From contig CANJKZ010000465.1 of NCBI GenBank assembly GCA_947471745.1, forward strand, positions 124,001-188,000: a stretch of DNA of 64,000 bases, given 5' to 3'. This DNA comes from Closterium sp. Naga37s-1 (taxonomy: Eukaryota > Streptophyta > Zygnematophyceae > Desmidiales > Closteriaceae). A program made the position numbers and the translations under genes. Positions 1-12,484 of this stretch are shown here, piece after piece. Within the stretch, counting starts at the first letter, position 1. Each line of letters opens with the position of its first letter. The notes under the pieces were generated by a model, which saw nothing but the letters and a program-made list of their open reading frames with translations, searched no databases and was not told the origin of the DNA.

Positions 1-1
1 G

Positions 2-748
2 ACCAGGAAAGGTACTTGGTTGAGTGAGGAAGGTGCTGCAGCTGATGTCAAGGTGTACCAGAGTCTCATTGACAGCTTGATGTATGCTGCTGTGACTACC
101 CGTTTTGACATGTCCTTCACGGTCAACACCCTTGCACAGTCCTGCGTGGCACCAAGGCACATTCACATGCGCGCTGCACTGAGAGCACGCATGTACTTGG
201 TCGACACAGGTGATCGTGTTATCAGGTATGAGCGCCAACGTGGTGAGCAGGTTGTGGGATACACTAGGGGTGATGAGACTGATGGCAAGAGTCGCTCTGC
301 CTACATCTTTAAGTTGGGAGGAGGAGCTATCAGCTGGTATAGCAAAAGGCAAGACAGTGTTGCTTGCGGCACTTTTGAAGCTGAGTATAAGGCTCTATTG
401 GAGGGGGCCAAGGAGGCCATTTGGTTGAGGATTTTGTTGGCTGAGATGCATCCGGGCGATGGGGGGGCTATTCCATTGTTATGTGATAATGAGTCCGCTG
501 TCTCCCTTGCCCACAATCCCGTTCTCCATCAGCGCACCAAGCACATTAAGGTGACTTGGCACTTTGTACGGGATGCGGTGCGCCAGCAGGAGGTCGAGGT
601 GCATTCAGTACGCTCCCACCTCCAGGATGCCGACATGCTCACCAAAGCTCTCCCAAGCTTGCAGCTGCATGAGAACCTTGAGCACATCGGCATGCGAGTG
701 ATGGCTGCAAAGGCCAAAGCTTCATTCGCTGGAGTAGTTGTGTTTTGA
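2..748 (+). pseudogene. copia polyprotein tail (RT end plus RNase H), 5' end outside window
   Basis: The frame is open from the left edge. It carries the end of a Ty1/copia reverse transcriptase (YQSLIDSLMYAAVTTRFDMS, the usual 'VGSLMYA..TRPD' block) followed by RNase H: the Glu of GTFEAEYKAL, the Asp of LLCDNESAV, the TKHIKVTWHFVRDAV block and the closing DMLTKALP. The first RNase H catalytic segment, normally of the type Y(S/T)DADWAGD, is shortened to GYTRGDETDGKS, so the first catalytic Asp is probably missing. The rest of the element lies to the left of the window. It is a different family from all other copies here. Whether the upstream part is intact cannot be seen. Confidence 0.85.
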
Positions 749-777
749 TTAATGGGTGAACTTTAATGCTTATTGGA

Positions 778-1204
778 GCAAGGGGAGGTGTTGGAATTAA
801 GGTTAATTCGGGTTGCTCCAATAAACATATATGTAGTGCTGGATCTACACTATAATAGTGAAGAATACTTTGGTTCGGTTGGAGCTCCATGCCCACACGA
901 AGGCCTAGGGCCAACGAGAACTGACCAGGGGAAATGGAGAGGTCAGCTCTCGTTGGTACCGCATGTAGCCAGTCGCCCGCTCCGGCTCCTTTCATACTGA
1001 TCAGCCGCAGCGCGTGGCCTCTGTTGGAGCCAGGCCGGTCGACCACAGTGTCACCGAGGAGGTCTGCCGCGCGCTGCTGGTTGATGAATTTGGAGAGGCA
1101 CAGCTAAAGGCTGCCCGTGCCCCGGCTCCCAATCCTGTAGGCCACTAGTGCCACCTGTGCCTGGGCCGGCAGACTCTCCTCCAGGTGAGACAGGGTGTTG
1201 ATGT
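778..1204 (+). repeat. Polypurine tract and putative 3' LTR start of the left-edge element; end unclear
   Basis: After the RNase H stop, a purine run (GCAAGGGGAGG, 778-788) is followed by TGTTGGAATTAAGG, the layout of a polypurine tract and LTR start at 789. I could not find the matching CA end or a primer site, so the LTR is either truncated or continues into unrecognised sequence. The part from about 1013 to 1147 has a short open frame on the plus strand (see findings). No other gene is visible here. Confidence 0.35.
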
Positions 1205-2293
1205 TGTTGGGTGCAAATTCACTTTGCAAGACATCCTGCCGTCTGTTTGTACGAGTATGTGTATGCGAATGCATTTGCGTGTATGGTGTGTTCGTGTGTT
1301 TGTTTGCTTTCGCAATTTTCGCTTGATGCATTTGCAGGTACTCGTGCAATGTGCGCTTCGGCACAACATTGTACGCGCTATGAACAGTGCAAGCAGAAAG
1401 GACGAGCTCGCTAAGGAACCCAAGATGGAAGCTTTGCAGTTCGGTTGAATTGATTGGGCAGATTCAGTTCTATCCAACTCGAAATTGTACTATTTTATTT
1501 GGTTAACTATAGTGTAGCAGGGCAGGCACTATAGGGGTACAATTAGGTGAAGGTTGGATGTTGTTTGTCTGCATCTGCATGCTACAGGGCCAAGGGAAAC
1601 CAGCGGAACCAGCTTTTGTCTGGTTGCAATAGGACGAAATAGGTTCTGTTTTCAGAACCTGAACCTGGTTGGTGTTATCCCAGGTTGGAAAAACAGAACC
1701 TGAGGTTGTTTACCAACCTCCCACCAGCTGTTTTGTCAAGCCAGGGTGGTTTTATTGCTTGGAATTATTTGGGATCATCCCTGGTTGTTCTCAGGTTGAT
1801 TTCCAAGGTTTTTGCTAGGTCTATCTAATTATTCCTTCTCTGTTTGTACCATGGATATAGTCAATTGATTCAAGCGGATTCCTTCCTTGCTGGAATTCGT
1901 ATCTACGCGGTTCGACGGCGGAATGCTACCCGAGTCAACGCTAGTACGCTAGCACTACGACGCTAGGCCAACGCTGTCCGAGCCATAACTCCGCAATAGC
2001 AGAACTTTTCGCGAGGCAACTTGGTTTTTTTTTAAGCTCTTGGAGTGAGCTTCGATATAGTGAATTCTTAGCTTAATCCGATCGACGGTCTGCACGATAC
2101 GCTGCGCGACATTCAAGGTACTCTTGCTAATTTGGCTAAGTCATTCTTGATCCCTCTCTCTACAAACTCGGACCCGACGATAGGGGCTGGTCTTGTACCA
2201 AGCACCCAGGAACCCTTGGAGGTGACCATGAGGAGAGGTTTTAAGTTGGATAACGTCTTAGTAGCCTGAGTTTATTAGGCCCTTACACCAACA
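1205..2293 (+). repeat. 5' LTR of A1
   Basis: The 1089 bp LTR starts TGTTGGGTGC and ends TTACACCAACA, so TGTTGG and CCAACA are its inverted termini. The same sequence recurs at 6919-8007 with scattered substitutions. The last roughly 150 bp (CTCTCTCTACAAACTCGGACC onward) resemble the end of the A2 LTRs, which links the two families. Confidence 0.93.
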
Positions 2294-2296
2294 AGC

Positions 2297-2308
2297 TGGT
2301 ATCAGAGC
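2297..2308 (+). other. Primer-binding site of A1 (initiator tRNA-Met type)
   Basis: TGGTATCAGAGC lies three bases after the LTR. It is the classic plant copia primer site, complementary to the 3' end of initiator methionine tRNA. Confidence 0.9.
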
Positions 2309-2339
2309 TGTGTTATAGCGATCCTCGTTATAGGTAGCT

Positions 2340-5300
2340 ATGGCGGGAAAGGATTCGGCGGGAGCTAGTGAATCTTCAGGCCAAGATCGTAGCGTCAGCC
2401 AAGATTCTGGTGTTTCAGCGCCAAGGGGAGCGCGAACAAACCAGGGCTCGCTGATCAAGGAGGTGCTGAAAAACTTCACCGTCGAGAAGTTCAATGGTGA
2501 GGGCTATGATGATTGGGCCTGGAAAATGCAACTTTATTTCCGTCAGATCGGTTTGCTGAAACTAATGATTGGAGAGGAGCCTAGACTGAGGGACCCCGCA
2601 CTGCAAGAAGATTGGGACGAGCACGCCTCGGCTGGCTACTACTTGATGTCGCAGAGTTTGGAGCTGAACCAGCGTCACCACGTCATGCACATGTTGCCGG
2701 AGGTTGAGTGCGGTCCAAAGGCGTGGACCGTGTTGAAGGAGCTGCACGCCCCGACCTCCGTTATCGCAACGTTGATGCCGAAGAGGGAGCTATCCACGTT
2801 GCGCCTGAGCGAGGGAGAGCCGGTGCAACCTGTCCTGGACAAGATGCGCGACCTCTACATCAAGTTGGGGCCGCGGGAATCACCTACTCGGAGCAGACCA
2901 AGTGTCTGAAGATGCTCTGGCTGCTGCCGGAATCGTGGCTTCAATTCACGAGCGGATTGAGCCTGCCACAGAACCAGAGCTTGTGGACGCTTGAGTGGGT
3001 GCGGACGAAGATTCTGGAGGAGGACTTCCGTCGCCCCCAACTGAGGGGTGGATATGACGGCAGCAGCGGCTATGGGATGCAAGGGAGCCGACGTGGCAGA
3101 GGACGTGGCTTCGGTGGTACTGGACGCGGTGCGAAGAAGGACGACGACTCCAACGACCAACATGGAGGTACAGGTTGGGGTCGCGGTGGGAAATACGGAC
3201 GCGGGGGCAGATCGTGCTGGTGGCAAAATGAAAGGGAGCTGTTGGTATTGTCAGAAGGAGGCGCATCCCTGGTTCTTGAGTTATACAAAACCTGAAGGAT
3301 GGACCCCCTAGAATCGCCATCAGGATGGCGGCGCGCGGAGCAACCAGAAAAGCGACGCGAACATGGTAGCAGATTCGTCCGAGGACGACCCGAAAGGCAA
3401 AGGCGGTTTAGAGAAGAAAGAGGAGCACGCCGCGGGCCAATTCTTCCATGTTGGAGATAAGGGGGAGCAAGGAGACAGTTCTGCCAAGGTTGGAGCAGTG
3501 CTGCATCCCCTGGACTTTTGGATGACGCCGCGCAAGGACCTGCTTGACGACCTACGCGCTGCACCGATCTCTGAGGTGTGCTCTGCCTCTGGACACGCGT
3601 TGAAGGTGGCTGGTGCGGGACGAGCTGCTTTCAAGGGAGCGGGTGGCAAGCCCGTGGTGCTGCACGACGTTCTGCTCGTCCCCGACCTCAAGGCCAACCT
3701 CATCTCCCTCTGTAAGCTTGCCAAGGCTGGGGTGAGCACTAGCACGGATGGGGCACGCACTTACAAGGGGCAGCTGGGCAATCGGGTGCTTTGGGATCTG
3801 CACGAGAGTAAGGACGTGTACAGATCCATGTGATAGCTGCCGGCGTTGGCGTGGCACGGCGGGGGGCAGGTTAGAGAGGGGTCTGCGTCCCAGGGGGAGT
3901 GCAACGCCGTGGGAGCCGTTGGCGTGAAAGTGTCGGCCAGATCTGGGGAGACCGATTGGGCAACGGGACACCGACGCTTGGGGCATGTGGCAATGCCTTT
4001 GCTGAAGCAGCTAGAGAAGGATGGGGCCGTTAAGGGCTTGAAGCTGAACGGCCAGCCACCGGATGAGAACTGTGAAATTTGCCTACTTTCAAAATTTACC
4101 CGTTTCCCCTTCCATAGTGTGGCTGGCAGGAGCAAGAAGCCTTTGGAGCTGGTCCACATGGACTTGGTGGGGCCCCTGCCGGTTCAGGGGCACAAGGGGG
4201 AGCGGTACTTCCTGACCATTGTAGATGACTGTAGCAGGCTGATGTGGGCATATCCGCTGAAGCAGAAGGACCACGCCGCCTCCATGATACGGGATGATTG
4301 GCTGCCGTTTGTGGAGAAGCAAGCGGAGTGTGTAGTGAAGCGGATCAGGACAGATCGGGGTGGTGAGTTCCTTGGAGCTGAGATGACGGCCTGACTTAAG
4401 AAGCAGGGCATCCAAAGGGAGCTGACCACGGCCTACACCCCACAATCCAACGGTGTAGCAGATCGGGCGAACCGGACCATTCTAGAGACAGCTAGGGCGC
4501 TGCTCATAGAATCAGGAGTGGGCAACTCCATGTGGCCCCATGCTGTCCGGCACGCTACCGTGGCTAGGAACAGGGTGCTCACCAAGGTTGGGGATGACTC
4601 ATAGGTGCCGTTGGAGAGGTGGCTTGAGAGGAAGTCGCCGGTGGACATGCTGAGGGTGTTCGGTTGCATGGCAGTCGCCCACGTCCCCAAATTCTACCAA
4701 AGTAAGTTGGGGGCAAGTGCAATCTGGTGTGTGCATTTGGGGCTGGCTGTTGAGAGCAAGGGATGGCTGCTGTGGGAACCATGCAAGGGTGTGTTGTTTG
4801 ACAGCAGGGATGTGAAGTTTGTTGAGGGCATGATATATGGAAGCTGGGAGAAACAACCGGAGGCTAAGGTGTCCCAGCAGATGGAGCAGATCACCATGCA
4901 GCTGGACCTGACTCCTAGTGTGTGGGAGGAAGGAGAGGAGGCAGCTGCAGAGGGTGGTGATGGAGAGAAGGTATAGGAGGCACCTGCTGGTGGAGGAGAT
5001 GGTGTAGAGACTAGTAGTGGAGCTGCTGGAACTGAGGGAGGAGAGCAACAGCAGGGCAAAGCCAAGGCGCCTACACTACCATCAAGGAGGAAGCTGAAGG
5101 GTGCCATTGTGAAGGGATGGGAAATACCCGTCACCAGGCCAGGACGTACCCGTATGGCCACTAGGAAGCTGACTGCAGGAGCTGATGTAGCAGAGCAGCA
5201 GCTTGGGAACAAGGAGGCGTTGCTGATTCTGCCTCAAGGCTATGACCCGGATGAGGAGGACGAGCCTGCATACTGTTTTCTTGCCCCTACACCAGAGGAA

Positions 5301-6876
5301 CCAGCTAGCATGGAGGATACATTAGCTGGACCAGATAGGGACAAGTGGCTGGCTTCTAGGGATGCTGAGTACCAGAGCCAGCTAGAGAATGGGACATGGA
5401 ATCTGGTGGTGCTGCCTGAGGGAAAGAAAGCGGTACAGTGCAAGTGGGTGTTGCGGATCAAGACCGATGACAAGGGGCAGGTCACCATCTATAAGAGAAG
5501 GTTGGTGGCCAAGGGGTTTCAGCAGAAGGAGAAGCAGGACTTCAATGAGATCTTTGCTCCCACTGCCAAACCCCCTACCCTCCGTGTCGTGTTGGCAGAT
5601 GTAGCCGTTAGTGGGACATTTATCATTCAGATGGACATATCAACGGCATTCCTCTACGGGATTTTAGAGGAGGAGGTGTACATGACGCAGCCGCCTGGAT
5701 ATGAGGATGGTACGGGCAGGGTGTGCAAGCTCAACAAGTCCATCTACGGCTTGAAGCAAGCGCCACGTTGCTGCTACCAGAAGTTGGCAGCTGTTTTAGA
5801 GGAGATGGGATTCAGGACAAGCAGCTGCGATGAGAGCATCTTTCTCAAGGGGGAGAAAGAGAAGCTCGTGATGTTTCTGGTTTACGTGGATGACATTCTT
5901 CTCTTCAGCAGCAGCATGAAAGAGATCCGGAACGTGCAGCAACAGCTGATGGAGAACTTCAAGTGCAAGACCCTTGGGGAGGTAAAGTACTACCTCAGGA
6001 TGCACGTGGAGAGGGATCTGGATCACAGGTGGTTGAAGCTGCACCAGGAGGAGTTCATCATGCAGCTGGGGGAGAAGTATGGGATTGAGAAGGAGCGCAA
6101 GGTTGCAACTCCCCTGCCAGCTGAATTCAAGCTTGTGAAGGCTGTTGAGGATGAAGGGGTTGAAGCCGAGGAGCAGCAGCATTTTCAGTCCTTGGTGGGC
6201 AGCCTCTTGTATGCAGCTGTTCACACGAGGCCTGATATCTCATTCTCGGTTGGGCAACTGGCCAGGGTGGTGCAGAATCCGTTAGAGGAGCAGGTGGATG
6301 CAGCTGAACGCGTAGTGAAGTACTTGAACTCGTACCCCAGCATTGGAGTTCAGTACTCCGCATCTGCACAGGTGAAGCAGAAGGGGGTTGAGGTGCTGAA
6401 GGAGAAGGGGGAGAGGCTTAGAGAAGGCAAGCTTTTTCTCACTTGCTTTACTGATGCAACTTGGGCTTCTGAGAAGTAGGATTCCTCATCTGTGAGAGGA
6501 TACGTCTTCCTGGTTGGGGGAGGACCTGTTAGTTGGAGGTCCAAGAAGCAGACGGAGATGGCACTTTCTTCTGTAGAATCAGAGAACATGGCGATGTTCC
6601 ATGGGGTGGAGGAGGTGATTTGGCTGAGGAGGCTATTAGAGGAGATTGGCCAGGAGCAGAAGGTTGGTACACCACTCTTTTGTGATAGCAAGGGGGCTCT
6701 TGGGATGGCCAGGAACGCTGTGCTTCATGGGCTGAACAAGCACATGCGTATCAAGTGGCACTGGCTGCGCAAGGAGGTGAAGAGGGGGACGGCAGCCAGC
6801 AGACTTCCTCACCAAGAGGCTTGTGGATGAGCCTCATTGGCGTTGTGTGCGCATGAGTGGAATGAGCATGAACTAG
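2340..6876 (+). pseudogene. Decayed gag-pol of A1
   Basis: Gag starts at ATG 2340 (UBN2-type, with FNGEGYDDWAWKMQLYF) but shifts frame near 2870 and again near 3225, just before the knuckle CWYCQKEAHPWF. The protease lacks its DTG active site: the region that reads WILDTGAAW in A2 is replaced by HPLDFWMTP. Integrase (DLVGPLP, RTDRGGEFLG), RT with LVYVDDILLF and RNase H follow in one frame. That frame is broken by stops at 3831, 4392, 4602, 4974 and 6477. Near 6790 about ten codons are lost and the frame shifts, so the final block PADFLTKRLVDEPHW is read out of frame to the stop at 6874-6876. No active product is possible. Confidence 0.93.
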
Positions 6877-6918
6877 CATGGAATGATGGGAATGCAGCCG
6901 GCAGACTGAGGGGGAGTG

Positions 6919-8007
6919 TGTTGGGTGCAAATTCACTTTGCACGACAGCATGCCGTCTGTTTGTACGAGTATGTGTATGCGAACGCATTTGCGTATATGG
7001 TGTGTTCGTGTGTTTGTTTGCTTTCGCAATTTTTGCTTGATGCATTTGCAGGTACTCGCGCAATGTGCGCTTCGGCACAACATTGTACGCGCTATGAACA
7101 GTGCAAGCAGAAAGGACGAGCTCGCAAAGGAACCCAAGATGGAAGCCTCGCAGTTCGGTTGAATTGATTGAGCAGATTCAGTACTATCCAACTCGAAATT
7201 GTACTGTTTTGTTTGGTTAACTATAGTGTAGCAGGGCAGGCACTATAGGGGTACAATTAGGTGAAGGTTGGATGTTGTTTCTCTTTATCTGCATGCTACA
7301 GGGCCAGGGGAAACCAGCGGAACCAGCTTTTGTCTGGTTGCACTAGGACAAAATAGGTCTGTTTTCAGAACCTGAACCTGGTTGGTGTTATCCCAGGTTG
7401 GAAAAACAGAACCTGAGGTTGTTTACCAACCTCCCACCTGCTGTTTTGTCAAGCCAGGGTAGTTCTGTTGCTTGAAACGATTTGGGATCATCCCTGGTTG
7501 TTCTCAGGTTGATTCCCAAGGTCCATGCTAGCTCTATCTATTTGTTCACTCTCTGTTTGTACCCTGGATATAGTCAATTGATTCAAGCGAATTTCCTCCT
7601 TGCTGGAATTTCGATTCTACGCGGTTCGGCGGCGGAATGCTACCCGAGTCAACGCTAGTACGCTAGCACTACGACGCTAGGCCAACGCTGTCCGAGCCAT
7701 AACTCCGCAATAGCAGAACTTTCCGCGAGGCAATTTGGTTTATTTTAAAGCTCTTGGAGTGAGCTTCGATATAGTGAATTCTCATCTTAATCCGATCGAC
7801 GGCCTGCACGATACGCTGCGCGACGTTCAAGGTACTCTTGCTAATTTGGCCAAGTCATTCTTGATCCCTCTCTCTACAAACTCGGACCCGAGGATAGGGG
7901 CTGATCTTGTACCAAGCACCCAGGGACCCTTGGAGGTGACCCCGAGGAGAGGTTTTAAGTTGGATAACGTCTTAATAGCCTGAGTTTATTAGGCCCTTAC
8001 ACCAACA
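6919..8007 (+). repeat. 3' LTR of A1
   Basis: The 1089 bp partner of 1205-2293 starts TGTTGGGTGC directly after the purine tract and ends CCAACA. It differs from the 5' copy at scattered positions, for example in the TTCGCTTGATGC stretch and the GGTTGGATG region. That indicates an old insertion. Confidence 0.93.
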
Positions 8008-8980
8008 TATATCAGGCGGCCGCTCCTCATACAGGCGTTCCTTGGTCCTTGCCGCCTCTGCAGCTGCCCATCCTGGCTTTTTCCGCACCGTGTGGTCTCG
8101 GCGGAGTAGTACTGGGTCGGTGAGGGTAACATCGCCGATCCAGGTCTCTCCTGACTCCTGGTCCCGTAGCGTCCTACCCTGTCCGTCGCGCTGCCCCACC
8201 TGTCGCGCTCCTCTGCCTGCGCGCCGCCCTGCTGGCTGCCGCGCTGCCTTGCCCTACCCTGCGTTGCGCTGCCTAGCTCGCGCTCTGCCCTGCCCTGCGT
8301 TGCGCCGCCCCGCGCACGCCCTGCCCTGCGTCGCGCTGCTCGCGCACGCCCTGCCCTACCCCTCGTCGTGCCGCCCTGCGCACGCCCTGCCCTGCGTCGC
8401 GCTGCCCGCGCACGCCCTGCCCTGCCCCGCGTCGCGCCGCCTTGCGCACGCCCTGCCCGTTGCGTCGCGCGCCCCTGCTGCCCGTCGCGTCGCGCGCCCC
8501 TGCTGCCCGTCGCGTCGCGCGCCCCTGTCCGTCGCGCCGTGCGCCCCTGCTGCCTGTCGCGTCGCGCGCCCCTGCTGCCCGTCGCGCCGTGCGCCCCTGC
8601 TGCCAGTCGCGTCACGCCGCCCGTGCGCCCCTGCTGCCCGTTGCGTCGCTCGTGCGTGCTGCCCCAGCCCGTCGCGTCGCCCGTCCGCCCTGCCTCTGCC
8701 CGTCGCGTCGCCCGTGCGGGCTGCCTCAGTCTGCCGCGTCGCCAGTCCGCGCGCCGCCCTCTGCAGCCCGCGCGCCGCCCTGCTGCCCGCGCTCCGCCCT
8801 GCCCCTGCCCGTCGCGTCCGCCTTGGCAGCCCGCGCGCAGCCCTCTGCAGCCCGCGCGCTGCCCTTGCCTGCCCGCGCGCCCTCCCCTGCCTGTGCGTCG
8901 CCCTACTTGCGGCGCACCGCCGTGCTCTGGCCACGCGCTGCCCTTCTCTGGCCGTGCGCCGCCCCGACCTACCCTAGTGC
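8008..8980 (+). repeat. GC-rich tandem-repeat leader upstream of B1 fragment
   Basis: No gene is supported here. From about 8200 the DNA is a degenerate array of 25-30 bp C-rich units (cores such as CGCGCCCCTGCTGCCCGTCG and CACGCCCTGCCCTGCG). Long frames are open in several phases on both strands, as expected of repeat DNA without T-rich codons. The same kind of array precedes the coding part of the other B1 copies (51779-52900 and 63400-64000 on the minus strand), so I read it as the B1 5' leader. The bases 8008-8190 are not repetitive and I do not recognise them. Confidence 0.6.
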
Positions 8981-11900
8981 ATGCTCACCGCCCTGCCTTC
9001 CCTGCGTGTTGCCGTGCTGGTCGCACGCCTCCTTGCTTTGCCCGCTATGACGTCTCTTCGTGGTAGCGATGGGAGTGGTGGCGGCGGTGGTGGCAGCAGT
9101 AGGAGTGGTGGCGGCGGCCGCAGTGGCAGTCTCGGTGGAGCTGTACGGTGGGGAGTTTCTGGCGGTGGCCAGATGCAGCTCCAGCGGCGTCCGCGCGAGA
9201 CCCTCACGCCCCAGCAGCTTTGTGAGTGGTACGCTAGTTGGAGCGGTGGCGGCGGCCGTAGTGGCAGTCGCCGTGGAGCTGTTCAGTGGGGAGTTTCTGG
9301 CGGTGGCCAGATGCAGCTGCAGCGGCGTCCGCGGGAGACCCTTACGCCCCAGCAGCTTCGTGAGTGGTACGCTCAGCGTGGGGCGTCTCGGAGTACTGCT
9401 CGCTGCCCGTACGTCATTCGCACAGGTGATCAGGCTGGTCAGACTTGCGGGACAGTTTGTCACACTCAGTCTTGCTGCTTCTCCTGTCTGAGCGACGCCT
9501 GGCGTGCAGCGTTTGGCGACGCGGCTGAGCTCCCCCGCTGGCTAGAGCTGCTTAGGCAGGGTGTGGATATCTTTGCTCTTGACAATGATGCTATCCTTGC
9601 TGCCATGTATGCATTGACTGTTAGTGCTGAGGGTGACTGTTACCTGTGTGTGCCGCCCGACCCAGGTATAGAGGCTGCTGCTCTAGGTGCTAGTGAGTCT
9701 ACTCTCTCTGGTACTGCACCTGCTGAGGCCTTGCACACCTTCACGCTTGACTCAGGTGCTTCCAGCTGTTTCTTTCGCGACAGTACCACAGTCACACCGC
9801 TCCCTGCACCTGTTGCTGTCTCTCTGGCTGACCCCTCCGGGGGCCCAGTCCTTGCACGTTCCTCCACTGTTCTCCCGTGTCCGGCGGTTCCGTCTGCTCA
9901 CTGTCAGGTCTTCACCTCCCCTTGTTCCCTATGAACTTGGTGAGAAACGCCGTCCTTTAGGATGAATGGGTTGATACCTTCACCCCTGGAGGACAGCGTG
10001 TGTCCCGGACTGGCCGTCAACCCTGGCCACGTTCACCCGTCGGCCTGGGTCGAGTCTGTACACACTGACTACTGCGCCTCCTCAGGTAGCTCCGTCTGCG
10101 TCTGCGTCAGGTCAGCTAGCGGCCCCCTGCTCGTGTCGCGCCCTGTCGCACCAGACGCTCCTTTGGCACCACCGCCTTGGTCACCCCTCCGTGCCACGCC
10201 TCCGTGGCATGCACTCCCGTCTCCTTGTCTCTTGTCTTCCCAGGTCTCTGCCTCCCCTCCCACCCTCGCCTGCCCCTCCCTGCCTTCCCTGTGTCGAGGG
10301 GCGGCAGCGCGCCGCTCCTCACTCCTCCGCGTTTCCCCCGACGACTGCTCCCCTGCAGACTCTCCACATGGACGTGTGGGGCCCAGCCCGCGTCCGTGGA
10401 CAGGGCCGCGAGTGCTACTTTCTGCTGGTTGTTGACGACTACTCGCGTTACACCACAGTCTTCCCCTTGCGCAGCAAGGGGGGGGGTCCCTGATGTTTTG
10501 ATCCCTTGGATCCGCGCTGTCCGTCTCCAGCTCCGCGAGCCGTTCCACGCGGACCTTCCTGTCCTGCGTCTGCACTCTGACAGAGGTGGTGAGTTTTCCT
10601 CCGACCTCTTGCGGGACTTTTGTCGTTGGGAGGGCATTCTCCAGTCGTTCACGCTTCCGGCCTCTCCGCAGAAGAATGGGGTTGCTGAGCGCCGCATTGG
10701 CTTAGTCATGGAGGTCGCTCGTACCTCCATGATCCATGCGGCTGCCCCCCATTTTCTGTGGCCGTTTGCGGTCCGTTACGCTGCGCATCAGCTCAACCTC
10801 TGGCCCCGTGTCTCCTTGCCGGAGACCTCGCCTACACTGCGTTGGACGGGGAAGGTTGGCGATGCGTCGGTGTTCCGGGTCTGGGGCTCTTGTGCCTTTG
10901 TCCGTGATACTTCCGCGGACAAGCTCTCCTCCCGCGCCATTCCCTGCGTCTTCCTTGGCTTTCCCCCTGACGCGCCTGGCTGGCAGTTTTACCACCCCAC
11001 CTCGCGCCGTGTCCTGCCCGCTTAGGACGTCACGTTTGACGAGTCAGTTCCCTTTTACCGTCTCTTCCCCTACCGCACTGCCCCTCTCCCTCCCCCGCCG
11101 CTCTTCCTTGCACCAGGTCCCCCTCGGGTAGACCCCCTCCCCCCTCAGGGTCCTGCTCCCTCAGGTGTGTCTCAGGTAGACCCTGTCGAGCCTGTCGAGG
11201 TCGCCGTTGACTCTGGTGCTGCTAGGGGTGGTGCTGCTAGTGGTTCTGCATCTGGGGGTGCTGAGCCTGAGCGTGCGAAGCCGGGGGGTGCTGAGTCTGA
11301 GGGTGCGGAGCCTGGGGGTGCTGAGCTAGGGGGTGCTGAGCCTGAGCGTGCTGAGCCTGGAGGTACTTTGTCTGCTGGAGGTTCTCCGGGTGCCTCGCAG
11401 CTGCGCGAGTGGTTTGCTCGGCGCTGGAGCCTTCGGAGTGGCGCTGCTGGAGCTGGGGGGCCTGCCGCTGGAGGCCCTGGAGCTGGAGGCACTGGAGCTG
11501 CTGGTCCCGGAGGTGCTCGTACTGGAGGTACTGGAGCTGCTGGAGCCGGTGGTACTGCAGGCCCTGGAGCTGGAGGCGCTGGAGCTGGAGGTACCTGAGG
11601 TGCTGGAGCTGCTGGCCCTGGAGGAGCCGGAGGTGCTGGAGCTGCTGGTCCTGGAGGTGCTGGAGGTGCTGGAGGTTCTTCGGGTGCCTCGTCACGGCGG
11701 GAGCCTCTCTCTCCACCGCAGCTACGCGAGTGGTTTGCTCGGCGCTGGAGTCTTCAGAGTGGCGCTGCTGGAGCTGGGGGGCCTGCCGCCGGAGGCCTTG
11801 GAGCTGGAGGCACTAGAGCTGCTGGTCCTGGAGGTGCTGGTCCTGGAGGTGCTGGAGGTGCTGGAGCCGCTGGTCTCGGAGGTGCTTGTACTGGAGGTAC

Positions 11901-12484
11901 TGGAGCTGTTGGAGCTGGTGGTACTGCAGGCGTTGGAGCCGGAGGTACTGGAGCTGCTGGTCCTGGAGGTGCTGGAGGTGCTGGAGCCGCTGGTCCCGGA
12001 GGTGCTCGTACTGGAGGTACTGGGGCTGCTGGAGCTGGTGGTACTGCAGGCGTTGGAGCCGGAGGTGCTGGAGCTGCTGGTCCTGGAGGTGCTGGAGGTG
12101 CTGGAGCCGCTGGTCCCGGAGGTGCTCGTACCGGAGGTCCTGGAGCTGCTGGAGCTGGTGGTGCTGCAGGCGTTGGAGCAGGAGACCCTGGAGCTGGAGA
12201 CCCCGGAGCTGGAGGTGCTGGCCCTGGGGGTGCTGGTGCTGTCGGTGCTGGTTCTGGAGGCACTGTACGGCCGCGACCGTACTTCGTTCCACTGCTTCGG
12301 CAGGTTCTTGGTCTCCCGTCTTCTAGTGGCCTTACTCCTCCCTTCCTGTGTCCACCGCCTGACCAGTCGCTGGAGCAGTTACAGCCAGCCTCCCTACTGC
12401 CTGCTCCTTCTCCTTACACTGAGCAGACAGGAGGTCTTACAGAGCTTCGGGAGCCTGCGTCTCGTCCTGCCTCGCCTCACTAGT
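8981..12484 (+). pseudogene. B1 copia fragment: short gag region, protease, integrase, Gly/Ala linker
   Basis: The gag-like part has two 138 bp units around LTPQQL(R/C)EWYA and the knuckle starting CPYVIRTGDQ (CX13CX4HX4C), but no capsid domain. Protease follows with FTLDSGASSCFF at about 9748. The frame shifts near 9895 and 10485; the latter lies at a GGGGGGG run within the integrase. Integrase shows LHMDVWGP, LHSDRGGEFSS and QKNGVAERRIG (Asp, Asp, Glu). A TAG at 11023 interrupts the frame before the Gly/Ala-rich linker. The RT never appears: the element ends abruptly near 12484 against an oppositely oriented B2 fragment. A further in-frame TGA is at 11596. Confidence 0.88.
11215..12280 (+). 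repeat. Coding minisatellite of the B1 integrase-RT linker (Gly/Ala/Pro-rich)
   Basis: Fifteen-base units (GGTGCTGAGCCTGAG type, reading Gly-Gly-Ala-Glu-Pro) give way to GGTGCTGGAGCTGCT types reading Gly-Gly-Ala-Gly-Ala. Two units of an (S/P)xQLREWFARRWSL motif are embedded, at about 11398 and 11719. The frame is set by continuity with integrase upstream. The alternative frame rich in Leu, Glu and Val (11333-12547) is a shadow. Homologous linkers occur on the minus strand at 41640-42430 and 60340-61130. Confidence 0.8.

Larger units (their letters stand above)
1205..8007 (+). mobile_element. Lineage A copia element A1, full length but decayed
   Basis: The 6.8 kb element is bounded by two 1089 bp LTRs, each starting TGTTGG and ending CCAACA. 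It has primer site TGGTATCAGAGC just inside the left LTR and a purine tract (GACTGAGGGGGAG) before the right LTR. The coding order is gag, protease, integrase, RT, RNase H, so it is Ty1/copia. The five bases on each side (GATGT and TATAT) do not match, so the target duplication is lost or the ends come from different insertions. Many stops and frameshifts show it is dead. Its Gag is closely related to that of A2 at 15770-17974. Confidence 0.93.

Noticed and set aside
8042..9066. Long overlapping ORFs on both strands rich in Ala, Pro, Arg and Cys
   Set aside because: They lie in a GC-rich tandem array, are open in several frames at once and match no family. The same pattern recurs in other B1 leaders.
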